DNA from: Shewanella salipaludis
GTDB taxonomy: Bacteria > Pseudomonadota > Gammaproteobacteria > Enterobacterales > Shewanellaceae
Assembly: GCF_012911865.1 (NCBI RefSeq)
Contig: NZ_JAAXYH010000007.1
Span: 62,001-126,000 of the forward strand
Direction of reading: 5' to 3'
Length of the DNA: 64,000 nt
Shown here: one piece after another, positions 56,884-64,000 of the stretch
How positions within the stretch are numbered: the first letter of the stretch is position 1
How the letters are laid out: every line of letters begins with the position of its first letter
Notes under the pieces: generated by a model
Seen by the model: only the letters and a program-made list of their open reading frames with translations
The model's database searches: none
What the model was told of the DNA's origin: nothing
Program-made: the position numbers and the translations under genes

Positions 56884-57069
56884 ACTGAACCAAGCTCTTG
56901 AGTCATCATGGCTCAAGCTTATCATGTATTGAGCAGAGCGAAACCCGGACTCTGGTGATGATGCGGCCTAAAATCCCTGTTTTCAGTGGACTCATGGGCG
57001 CATTTTTTGACAAGTCCCGCGCTTAGCTTTACCTTGAGTCGATGTTTCCAATTAAGGATTAATGGCGGT

Positions 57070-58773
57070 ATGTACAAGGCCTTCTACGGACTGAACGATA
57101 ATCCATTTTCTATCGCACCCAATCCCCACTATTTATTTCTCAGCGACAGGCATAGGGAAGCGCTGGCGCACCTGACCTATGGCCTGGGGGAAACCGGTGG
57201 CTTTGTGTTGTTGACGGGGGAAGTGGGGACGGGCAAGACCACAGTGTCCCGCTGTCTGCTCGGGCAATTACCCGCCAATACCGACACCGCCTTCATCCTG
57301 AATCCGTCCATGACAGAGCTCGAGTTGCTCGCCACCCTGTGTGACGAATTGCACATAGCCTATGGCGAGTCTCCGACCCTGAAACAGCTGACCGACAGGC
57401 TCAGCAGCTACCTGCTCGCCAACCATGAGCATGGCCGCAATACTGTGCTCATCATAGACGAGGCCCAGCATCTCAGGCCCGAAGTGCTGGAACAGCTGAG
57501 GTTGCTGACCAATCTGGAGACAGATACCAAGAAGTTGCTGCAGGTGATACTGATAGGCCAACCCGAGTTGCAGCAATTGCTGCGGCGCCAGGAGCTGAGG
57601 CAGTTGGCTCAGCGCATTACCGCCCGTTATCACCTCTTGCCCCTGTCGGAAGAAGAGATCGGCCTCTATGTGCAACATAGGCTGCAGGTGGCGGGGCGGT
57701 TCGAGCCGCTATTCCACCGCAAGGCGATCAAGGCGCTGCATAAATACAGCGGCGGCATTCCGAGATTGACCAACTTACTCTGTGAGCGCGCCCTGATGGC
57801 GGGCTATGGCCAGTCCAGGCTGCCGATAGACAGCAAGATGGTGACGGCCGCCGCCACAGAGGTGCTTGGGCTGGAACCGCCCAGGCGCAGCTACCTATGG
57901 CCGGCAGTGCTGCTGGCGAGTCTGGCCTTGGCATTCGGACTGTCTTATGTCTGGTTCAACGCCGGCGCAATGGCCTGGTTTGGCGCCGATGCGCAGGCCG
58001 CGGCTCGGCCCACAGGGCAAACCTTGGATGCCGGCATCACAGCCGCCGGACAGGATAGCGCCGGGGCGGCCGATGCCTCGCCGGCAACGGCCGCAGCCAC
58101 ACTCGCAGCCACAGCCGCCGCCGGAACCAGTGCCATACAGGCCAAACCCGACATGGGCCAGAGGCTGCTCAGGGATGCCATCAACCACAGCCGCGACATA
58201 GATACCGCCTTCGCCGCGCTGTTCGGCCTCTGGGACAAGGTGCCCTATCAGGGGCTCAGCGCCTGTCAGGCGGCGGTGCAGCAGGGATTGTCCTGTTACC
58301 AGCAGCAGGGCAACTGGTTGTCCCTGATGAGACTCAATTACCCGGCGGTGGTGTATCTGCTGGACGAGAGTCAGCAGGACTTCTACGGTGTGGTGGTCGA
58401 GCGTGAGGGCGAGCAAATATTGCTGCAGCTGGGCGAGCAGCGGCTCTGGGTCGACAGAGACTGGTTCAATCGTCACTTCAGCGGTACCTTCGAAATATTT
58501 TGGCAAGCCCCAGACTATGCCCCCAGGGAAATCAGCCAGAGTTCGAGCCCGGCCCTGTGGCAATGGCTGGAAAATGCCCTGGCTCAGATAGACAAACGCA
58601 GCGCCAGGGTGCTGCGGACATTCGACAGCGAGCTTGAACGTCAATTGAAGGGCTTTCAGCGCCAGCATGGGCTCAAGGCCGATGGCATCGCCGGCAGTCA
58701 GACGCTGGAGCAGATGAACCTCTATCTCAGCCCTGCTGGACCTAGACTGACAAGAGACGGAGGGCAAGCCTGA
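57070..58773 (+). CDS. gspA: GspA/ExeA-type AAA ATPase with peptidoglycan-binding domain
   Basis: A 567-residue protein that, with GspB, helps place the type II secretion secretin through the cell wall. The cytoplasmic AAA domain has Walker A LLTGEVGTGKTTVSR and Walker B VLIIDEAQHL. A membrane segment lies near 280-300 (LWPAVLLASLALAFGLSYVW). An alanine-rich linker and periplasmic part follow, ending with a PG-binding domain (LKGFQRQHGLKADGIAGSQT). The ATG at 57070 begins the conserved MYKAFYGLNDNPFSI. It overlaps gspB in TGATG. Confidence 0.92.
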   Translation: MYKAFYGLNDNPFSIAPNPHYLFLSDRHREALAHLTYGLGETGGFVLLTGEVGTGKTTVSRCLLGQLPANTDTAFILNPSMTELELLATLCDELHIAYGESPTLKQLTDRLSSYLLANHEHGRNTVLIIDEAQHLRPEVLEQLRLLTNLETDTKKLLQVILIGQPELQQLLRRQELRQLAQRITARYHLLPLSEEEIGLYVQHRLQVAGRFEPLFHRKAIKALHKYSGGIPRLTNLLCERALMAGYGQSRLPIDSKMVTAAATEVLGLEPPRRSYLWPAVLLASLALAFGLSYVWFNAGAMAWFGADAQAAARPTGQTLDAGITAAGQDSAGAADASPATAAATLAATAAAGTSAIQAKPDMGQRLLRDAINHSRDIDTAFAALFGLWDKVPYQGLSACQAAVQQGLSCYQQQGNWLSLMRLNYPAVVYLLDESQQDFYGVVVEREGEQILLQLGEQRLWVDRDWFNRHFSGTFEIFWQAPDYAPREISQSSSPALWQWLENALAQIDKRSARVLRTFDSELERQLKGFQRQHGLKADGIAGSQTLEQMNLYLSPAGPRLTRDGGQA

Positions 58774-59855
58774 TGTCGATATTGCTCGATGCCGTGATGC
58801 GCAGTAAACAACAGGTGCCCGGCAGCCTGCCGGATGTCGTGCTGACCCCGAGGGCCGAGTATCGCGAGGCCGCCCCCAGGGGCGTCGGCGCCGGACGCTT
58901 GGGGTTGCTGGCATTGGCGATTGCCGTGGGGATTGGCGCCGCCTGGGGGCTAAGCCAGTTGCGCGGGCCTGCCGCCGGGGCGCAGTTCAACCACAGTGCC
59001 GACCCGGCGGTGACATCCCAGACTGGCGCTCGGCCCAGCCCCCACTTAAGCCAGGAGCTAAGCCCAGAACTAAGCACTGAGCTAAACAACAAGGAGCTAA
59101 GCACCGCACTTAGCACCCAAGAGCTCAGCGCCCAGCCGGCTGCCGCCCCTGAGAGCAAGAACTCGGGCGTGCGGCTGGCGGGTAGGGTGGCGTTGCCATT
59201 GGCCCAGCCTCTGATACGGTCGGCCGCCACTGCGCCTGTCTCAGGCACTTCTTCCGGCGCCCTTTCCGACACTTCTTCCGGCAACCCTATGTCCGCTGCC
59301 ATTGCCCCGGGCGCCGCCTACGCACAGCAGCTGCCCTTGCCTGTCTCGGCTGCAAATGCTTATGACGCGGTCGATGAGCCTGGCGATGAACCTATCATGC
59401 TGGGGGCCAATGCCAATCGTCGCGGTTTATCCGAGCTGGAGGCCCTCAGACGCCAGGTCAGTGCCGCCGCCGTCGATGTCGGCCTGGAAACGGTGCAGAG
59501 CCGGGAAGAGGATAATCTGGTGGCCGCGTTTCAGACGGCGCTGAAAGATGTCGAGTATGAACATGCGGCCAGCAAGCCCGTGTCGGCCCCAGAGCTCGAT
59601 CCCATAGTGGCCCCCAAAGCGGATGCTATTCCCAGTTATGGGCAGTTGCCCGCCGGGGTACAGCTGCGGGTGCCCGAGTTCAGTATCAATGCCCATGTGT
59701 ATTCCAGTGAACCGGCGCAGCGCTGGCTCAATGTCGATGGCGCCGAGTTACAGGAAGGTGACAGCATCAAGGGAAGCCTCAGGATAGTAGAGATACGTCC
59801 AAGGGATGTGATCCTCGAACTCGAGGGCCATGAGTTTAAGGTGCCGGCGATCTGA
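58773..59855 (+). CDS. gspB: GspB/ExeB-type secretion accessory protein
   Basis: A 360-residue partner of GspA. It has a short cytoplasmic N-terminus (MSILLDAVMRSKQQ), one membrane segment (LGLLALAIAVGIGAAWGL), a long low-complexity periplasmic linker, and the conserved C-terminal GspB domain (LRVPEFSINAHVYSSEPAQR, VEIRPRDVILELEGHEF). The start overlaps the gspA stop. The linker contains a run of LSxEL-type repeats. Confidence 0.9.
   Translation: MSILLDAVMRSKQQVPGSLPDVVLTPRAEYREAAPRGVGAGRLGLLALAIAVGIGAAWGLSQLRGPAAGAQFNHSADPAVTSQTGARPSPHLSQELSPELSTELNNKELSTALSTQELSAQPAAAPESKNSGVRLAGRVALPLAQPLIRSAATAPVSGTSSGALSDTSSGNPMSAAIAPGAAYAQQLPLPVSAANAYDAVDEPGDEPIMLGANANRRGLSELEALRRQVSAAAVDVGLETVQSREEDNLVAAFQTALKDVEYEHAASKPVSAPELDPIVAPKADAIPSYGQLPAGVQLRVPEFSINAHVYSSEPAQRWLNVDGAELQEGDSIKGSLRIVEIRPRDVILELEGHEFKVPAI
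59045..59140 (+). repeat. Degenerate tandem repeat in the gspB linker
   Basis: Units such as GAGCTAAGCCCA, GAACTAAGCACT and GAGCTAAGCACC recur about every 12-24 bp and encode repeated ELS segments. The unit length keeps the frame, so the linker may vary in length between strains. Confidence 0.7.
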
Positions 59856-59897
59856 TGGAGCCCTATGGCCGGGGCAGAAGTCCCGACCGGCCGAAAC

Positions 59898-59926
59898 AAA
59901 GAAGGCGCCCTCGGGCGCCTTCTTTA
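59898..59926. terminator. Bidirectional terminator between gspB and nhaD
   Basis: GAAGGCGCCC pairs with GGGCGCCTTC across two bases, flanked by A and T runs. It serves gspB on + and nhaD on -. Confidence 0.93.
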
Positions 59927-59938
59927 TTTGACTCTTGT

Positions 59939-59973
59939 TTAAGCTAAAGTGGTTAAGCTAAAGTGGTTAAGCT
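59939..59973. repeat. 14-bp tandem repeat at the nhaD stop
   Basis: TTAAGCTAAAGTGG occurs twice in full (59939-59952, 59953-59966) and half again to 59973. The third, partial copy covers the nhaD stop codon. Confidence 0.85.
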
Positions 59974-61217
59974 TCGAAGAGTTGGTAAGCCAGTAACAGG
60001 GTCAGGCCGTAACCCACGCTGTAACATAGCAGCAATGCCGGCACGTATTTGAGGTAGCTGACGAAGGTCAGCTCCTTGACCTTGCTCATGGCTATGATGC
60101 CCGAGGCCGAGCCTATCACCAGCAGCGAGCCACCGACACCGACGGCATAGGTCAGCCCCAGCCACTCAGGGGTGTTGAGCACAGGCTCAGCCTTGAGCAG
60201 GGCGGCGGTGAGAGGCACGTTATCCAGGATGGCCGAGCCTATGCCTGTGACAAAGTTGGAGATATTGGGATCGAACATGGCGTAGGCCTGGGTCAGTAAG
60301 TCCAGGGTGCCTATTTCCTTGAGCATGCCGACCAGCAACAAGATCCCGAGGAAGAATAACAGGGTGTCGTATTCGACCTGACGTATGTATTCGAGGATCT
60401 TGATCTCTTCCTTGTCACTTCTGCTGGTATGGCCGACGAGGAACATCACCGACAGCCCTGTGAGGAAGGTCAGCACAGGCGGAATGCCGAACAGCACGTT
60501 GAGCACCATGGTCATTATGATGGTCGAGAAGAAAATGGCCGCGATAATCACGTCCACGGTTTGATAGTCGCGCTTTATCGGACTGGTCGAGACTTCGCCC
60601 TCGGCCCTGAGCGAGAACAGTACCGCCAATAGCATGACGCTGATGGCGGCCGGAATGAAGAGCATCATCAGCTCGGACATGTGCACATGACCGCCGAGGA
60701 AGATCATCAGGGTGGTGACATCGCCTGTGATCAGCGAGACCCCTCCCGAGTTCACCGCGAAGATGATCAGCACCGCCATGCGCCGGCGCATCTGCTTGTC
60801 GAGTTTGAAGGTAGTCAAGAGTCCCAGGGAGACCAAGGTGGCGGTGACGTTGTCACAGATGGCGGACAGCAGCAGGGAGAAGAGTGCCACCTGGATCATC
60901 AGCAGTCTTACCGACACGCGTTGGGGGAAGAGCTTCTGCACCAGAATTTGGATCATGCCCTTGGCGTTGAGATAGGCGACGAAGGTCATGGTCGACATCA
61001 GAAACAGCCAGAGGGTGGCAATTTCCAGCAGGTTGTCATCCAGTCTATGTTCGACGATTTTCTCATGGCCTGGATCGCCGGCCGCCATGAACAGGGCTAC
61101 CCAGGAGATACAACCAAGGAAAAGTGTGGTTTTGGCTTTATTGATATGTGTGACTTCTTCAAAAATAATACTGAGCAAGGCGAGCACTGCCAGTAATATC
61201 AGAAAGGTGTAGAGCAT
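59967..61217 (-). CDS. nhaD: NhaD-type Na+/H+ antiporter
   Basis: A 416-residue polytopic transporter of the ion-transporter superfamily that exports sodium in exchange for protons. It has about eleven to twelve membrane segments. Family blocks: FVAYLNAKGMI, SAICDNVTATLVSLGLL (acidic residue in a membrane half-helix), NSGGVSLITGDVTTLMIF, and FVTGIGSAILDNVPLTAALL. The ATG at 61217 begins the first hydrophobic segment; the open frame to 61352 is charged and not conserved. NhaD fits a marine, salt-tolerant host. Confidence 0.9.
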   Translation of the reverse strand: MLYTFLILLAVLALLSIIFEEVTHINKAKTTLFLGCISWVALFMAAGDPGHEKIVEHRLDDNLLEIATLWLFLMSTMTFVAYLNAKGMIQILVQKLFPQRVSVRLLMIQVALFSLLLSAICDNVTATLVSLGLLTTFKLDKQMRRRMAVLIIFAVNSGGVSLITGDVTTLMIFLGGHVHMSELMMLFIPAAISVMLLAVLFSLRAEGEVSTSPIKRDYQTVDVIIAAIFFSTIIMTMVLNVLFGIPPVLTFLTGLSVMFLVGHTSRSDKEEIKILEYIRQVEYDTLLFFLGILLLVGMLKEIGTLDLLTQAYAMFDPNISNFVTGIGSAILDNVPLTAALLKAEPVLNTPEWLGLTYAVGVGGSLLVIGSASGIIAMSKVKELTFVSYLKYVPALLLCYSVGYGLTLLLAYQLFEA

Positions 61218-61747
61218 AAATACAATTCCAACTGCTGTGTTGATAATCGCTGACCGATAAAGCCAGACCCTTTTTCTGCCGCTGATTAAGCTAAATTTCG
61301 CTTCATCCCGAAAACGCGTGCGGATCAGAACATAATGAAGTTGAGAACGCAACTCTTAGCTGCCACTCACTTTTTGATGACTTGGCAACGCTTGTGATGG
61401 CGGAATATTGAATATCCGGCATCAATCTCTGTGTTTTTGTTTATTTACGGTTATTAATGCTATCGAGTGGTGATGCCCGGTGGGGGGGCAGGTGAATGAG
61501 GGGAGAAATATCGACTATTTTGGGGATATTTTTGGGAAATGCTATTTTGCCGCCCCGGATGCCTTACTTTGACAGGGGGTATTCGTAAAGACTGAAAGAC
61601 AGGCGAGGCGAAAATAATAAGGGCGGGAAGTTAACTTCCCGCCCTTATTCTCATATTAGTCTGGCCATAGCGCTCAGCTCCTATCGTTCAGATCCTATCG
61701 TTCGGAACCTGGGCCAGGGCGCCATGACGGGCCAGGCTGAAGAGCCG
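61218..61747. other. Intergenic region between nhaD and hemL
   Basis: About 530 bp with no credible gene. The left, AT-rich part (61218-61460) should carry the nhaD promoter and leader. The middle is purine-rich (61480-61530). A terminator lies at 61617-61650, and a 14-bp unit containing TCCTATCGTTC is repeated twice near 61678-61705. No riboswitch was recognised. Confidence 0.55.
61617..61650. terminator. Terminator downstream of hemL
   Basis: A perfect palindrome: AATAAGGGCGGGAAGTT and its complement. The 12-bp GC-rich core is flanked by A/T tails on both sides. It ends hemL transcription on the minus strand about 100 bp past the stop and would also work on +. Confidence 0.85.
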
Positions 61748-63034
61748 TTACAACCTCATGCTCGCGAACACGCGCTCGGCGGCTTCCAGTGTCAGCTGCA
61801 ACTCACGCTCACCATGGGCCATGGACAGGAAGCCGGCTTCATAGGCACTCGGCGCCAGGTAGACACCTTGGTCCAGCATGCCATGGTAGAAGGCGCGGAA
61901 CTGTTCCATGTTGCACTTGGTCACTTGCTCGAAGCGGGTGATCTCCTGCTCTTCGGTGAAGAAGAAGCCGAACATGCCGCCGACATAGTTGATTGCCAAG
62001 GGAATGCCATGCTTGTCTGCCGCGGCCTTGAAACCGAGGGCGATACGCTCCGTCTTGGCCGCCAATGCTTCGTACAGGCCTTCCTCACACAGTGCCTCCA
62101 TCTGCGTCAGACCGGCACTCATGGCGATAGGGTTACCGGACAAGGTCCCCGCCTGGTACACGGGGCCGGTTGGCGCTATGTATTGCATCACTTCCTTGCG
62201 ACCACCGAAGGCGCCCACCGGCATGCCGCCGCCTATGACCTTGCCCAGGGTGGTCAGATCCGGCGTCACGCCGTAATGGCCCTGGGCGCCGCTCATGGCG
62301 ACCCGAAACCCCGTCATCACTTCGTCTATGATCAGCAAGGCGCCGAACTCGTCGCACAGGGCGCGCAACCCTTGGAGGAACCCGGGGACAGGCGGAATGC
62401 AGTTCATGTTGCCGGCAACGGGTTCTATTATGATGCAGGCGATATCGCTCGGGTACTGCTCGAACAGGCTTCTCACCGAATCCAGATCGTTATACACGGC
62501 GGTCAACGTATGCTTGGCAAAATCTTCCGGGATCCCGGGTGAGCTTGGCTGTCCCAGGGTCAATGCCCCAGAGCCGGCTTTCACCAGCAGGCAGTCGGCG
62601 TGGCCGTGGTAGCAGCCCTCGAACTTCAAGATCTTGTCCCTGTTGGTGAAACCTCGGGCCAGGCGGATGGCGCTCATGGTCGCTTCTGTGCCCGAACTGA
62701 CCATCCGCACCTGCTCGATGGACGGCACCATGGCGATGACTTTCTCGGCCATCTGCACTTCCAGCGCCGTCGGCGCGCCGAAAGACAGGCCATTCTCGGC
62801 GGCGGCCAGCACGGCCTGGCGGATCTTGGGATGATTATGCCCCAAGATCATAGGGCCCCAGGAACCGACATAGTCGATATAGGCCTTGCCGTCGGCATCA
62901 TAGATGTAGGCGCCATCGGCACGTTCGATAAACAGAGGCGTGCCACCGACACCGTTGAAGGCGCGCACCGGCGAGTTGACGCCGCCGGGAATGGTTTTCT
63001 TTGCCTGTTCAAATAAGCTTTCGGAACGGGTCAT
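61748..63034 (-). CDS. hemL: Glutamate-1-semialdehyde 2,1-aminomutase
   Basis: A 428-residue PLP enzyme that makes 5-aminolevulinate for haem. Motifs: [51 protein letters not shown], and the PLP lysine in [18 protein letters not shown]. It starts ATG 63034 after AAGGA. It is 27 bp from pyrB and may be read from the same direction. Confidence 0.97.
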   Translation of the reverse strand: MTRSESLFEQAKKTIPGGVNSPVRAFNGVGGTPLFIERADGAYIYDADGKAYIDYVGSWGPMILGHNHPKIRQAVLAAAENGLSFGAPTALEVQMAEKVIAMVPSIEQVRMVSSGTEATMSAIRLARGFTNRDKILKFEGCYHGHADCLLVKAGSGALTLGQPSSPGIPEDFAKHTLTAVYNDLDSVRSLFEQYPSDIACIIIEPVAGNMNCIPPVPGFLQGLRALCDEFGALLIIDEVMTGFRVAMSGAQGHYGVTPDLTTLGKVIGGGMPVGAFGGRKEVMQYIAPTGPVYQAGTLSGNPIAMSAGLTQMEALCEEGLYEALAAKTERIALGFKAAADKHGIPLAINYVGGMFGFFFTEEQEITRFEQVTKCNMEQFRAFYHGMLDQGVYLAPSAYEAGFLSMAHGERELQLTLEAAERVFASMRL

Positions 63035-63060
63035 CTTAAGTCCTTAGAGTCTTGGCCGGA

Positions 63061-64000
63061 TCAACGATCGGCTTTGCGTGAATACCAATTTACCGGACAC
63101 TCGTATTTTTCCAGCTGGGTATCCACCCCGAGTGTCAATGCAAACAGCGCCATGCGGATCAACAGGCCATTGTCCGCCTGGCGGAAGATGGCCAGGTTCG
63201 GGTGGCTGTTGAGATCATTGTCCAGCTCGTTTGCCTGGGCGCGGGAGTCGCGCGGCAGCGGATGCATGATCACTGTGTTGGATTTGCAATGCTGGGTGTA
63301 GATGCTTTGGTTCAACCTGAACTTGCCACGGTACTTGTTGGCCTCATCCTGGGACGGGAAACGTTCCTCCTGGATGCGGGTCAGGTAGAGTATGTCGGCC
63401 TGGTGCAGATTGCCTTCGAGTTGGTCGGTGATTGTGACCCTGTGGCCGGCGTTGGCTATGTCGTCGAGCACATAGTCGGGCATGGCCAGCTCGCCGGGGG
63501 AGATCAGGGTGAAGCTGATGTTCTTATGCATGCATAGCAGGCGCGACAGCGAGTGCACCGTGCGGCCATGCTTGAGGTCGCCCACCATGGCGATATGCAT
63601 GCCATCGACGCCGCGACCGGCGAAGCCGAGTTCTTTCTGTATGGTGAATAAGTCCAGCAGCGCCTGGGTCGGGTGCTCGTTGGCACCATCGCCGCCGTTG
63701 ATCACCGGCACCCGGCTGCCTTCGGCAAATTCCTTGACCGAGTAGGCCTCCGGATGGCGCATGGCGATCACATCCGAATAGGTGGATAACACCCTGGCGG
63801 TATCATAGAGAGATTCGCCCTTGGACAGCGAGGACGAGGCCATGCCCGTGGTTTCCCTGACATGACCGCCGAGCAGGTTGAAGGCACAACCGAAGCTGAC
63901 GCGGGTACGGGTGCTGGGTTCGAAGAACAGGTTGCCCAGAATGGCGCCTTCGAGCACCTTGGTGCGTTTCTCCCGCAGCGCATAAGGGGTCATGCGGTTG
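63061..64000 (-). CDS. pyrB: Aspartate carbamoyltransferase catalytic chain, 5' end outside the window
   Basis: The C-terminal ~313 residues of an aspartate transcarbamoylase; the frame is still open at the right edge. Carbamoyl-phosphate site: FFEPSTRTRVSFGCAFNLLG. Other blocks: MASSSLSKGESLYDTARVLS, DVIAMRHPEAYSVKEFAEGS, GGDGANEHPTQALLDLFTI, and MHPLPRDSRAQANELD-like IMHPLPRDSRA. It makes carbamoyl-aspartate in pyrimidine synthesis. Visible length plus the missing part agrees with the longer PyrB of Shewanella-type bacteria. The internal ATG at 63993 is not the true start. Confidence 0.94.
   Translation of the reverse strand, partial: NRMTPYALREKRTKVLEGAILGNLFFEPSTRTRVSFGCAFNLLGGHVRETTGMASSSLSKGESLYDTARVLSTYSDVIAMRHPEAYSVKEFAEGSRVPVINGGDGANEHPTQALLDLFTIQKELGFAGRGVDGMHIAMVGDLKHGRTVHSLSRLLCMHKNISFTLISPGELAMPDYVLDDIANAGHRVTITDQLEGNLHQADILYLTRIQEERFPSQDEANKYRGKFRLNQSIYTQHCKSNTVIMHPLPRDSRAQANELDNDLNSHPNLAIFRQADNGLLIRMALFALTLGVDTQLEKYECPVNWYSRKADR

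Overview
The window reads as chromosome of a marine gammaproteobacterium, most likely Shewanella or a close relative. The basis is the macromolecular-synthesis operon (rpsU, yqeY, dnaG, rpoD) next to tRNA-Ile2, the tsaD/plsY/folB/folK/uppP block, a GspA/GspB pair, an NhaD-type antiporter, a long-form PyrB, and a LacI-controlled beta-glucan locus with a large TonB-dependent receptor. Native genes are GC-rich and use the AUA isoleucine codon often. The cas genes look visibly different, with more ATT/ATC and a lower GC content by eye. The species call is inference.

Layout: (1) 1-10.3 kb, polyamine uptake and catabolism: puuA, potFGHI, puuB, gabD, gabT, all on +. Putrescine is imported, glutamylated and oxidised, and its carbon leaves as GABA, succinate semialdehyde and succinate. 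The potH/potI junction carries a 113-bp duplication that creates a 38-codon reading frame. (2) 10.4-30.8 kb, beta-glucan (laminarin/cellobiose type) utilisation: TonB receptor, LacI regulator, GPH symporter, GH1, FucP/GluP-type transporter, lipoprotein GH3, lipoprotein GH16 and a ROK sugar kinase. Two LacI-type palindromes lie at the receptor and at the divergent GH1/transporter promoter. Next to these is a five-gene minus-strand block: two tryptophan-halogenase-like flavoproteins, SapC-like, Cupin_8/JmjC-like and DUF6445-like. (3) 30.9-33.0 kb, a DCC / lipase-maturation-factor fusion.

(4) 33.1-45.4 kb, defence island. It starts with a CapW/BrxR-like WYL regulator with an inverted repeat upstream. 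Next come remnants of a type I-F system (first ~78 codons of cas1, then the Cas2 part of cas2-3). A complete type I-E operon follows (cas3, cse1, cse2, cas6e, cas7, cas5e, cas1, cas2) with a 34-repeat array. The array runs into one repeat of a second I-E family and then three decaying I-F repeats at 60-nt spacing. The I-E module therefore sits exactly inside the footprint of an older I-F locus, which is the most interesting feature of the window. One spacer encodes a terminase-like Walker A loop, so at least part of the memory looks directed at tailed phage.

(5) 45.4-64 kb, housekeeping: tRNA-Ile2, rpoD, dnaG, yqeY, rpsU, tsaD, plsY, folB, folK, uppP, rlmA, lpp, cca, gspA, gspB, nhaD, hemL, and pyrB running off the right edge. 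Functional names rest on motif and family recognition by reading; no database search was run.
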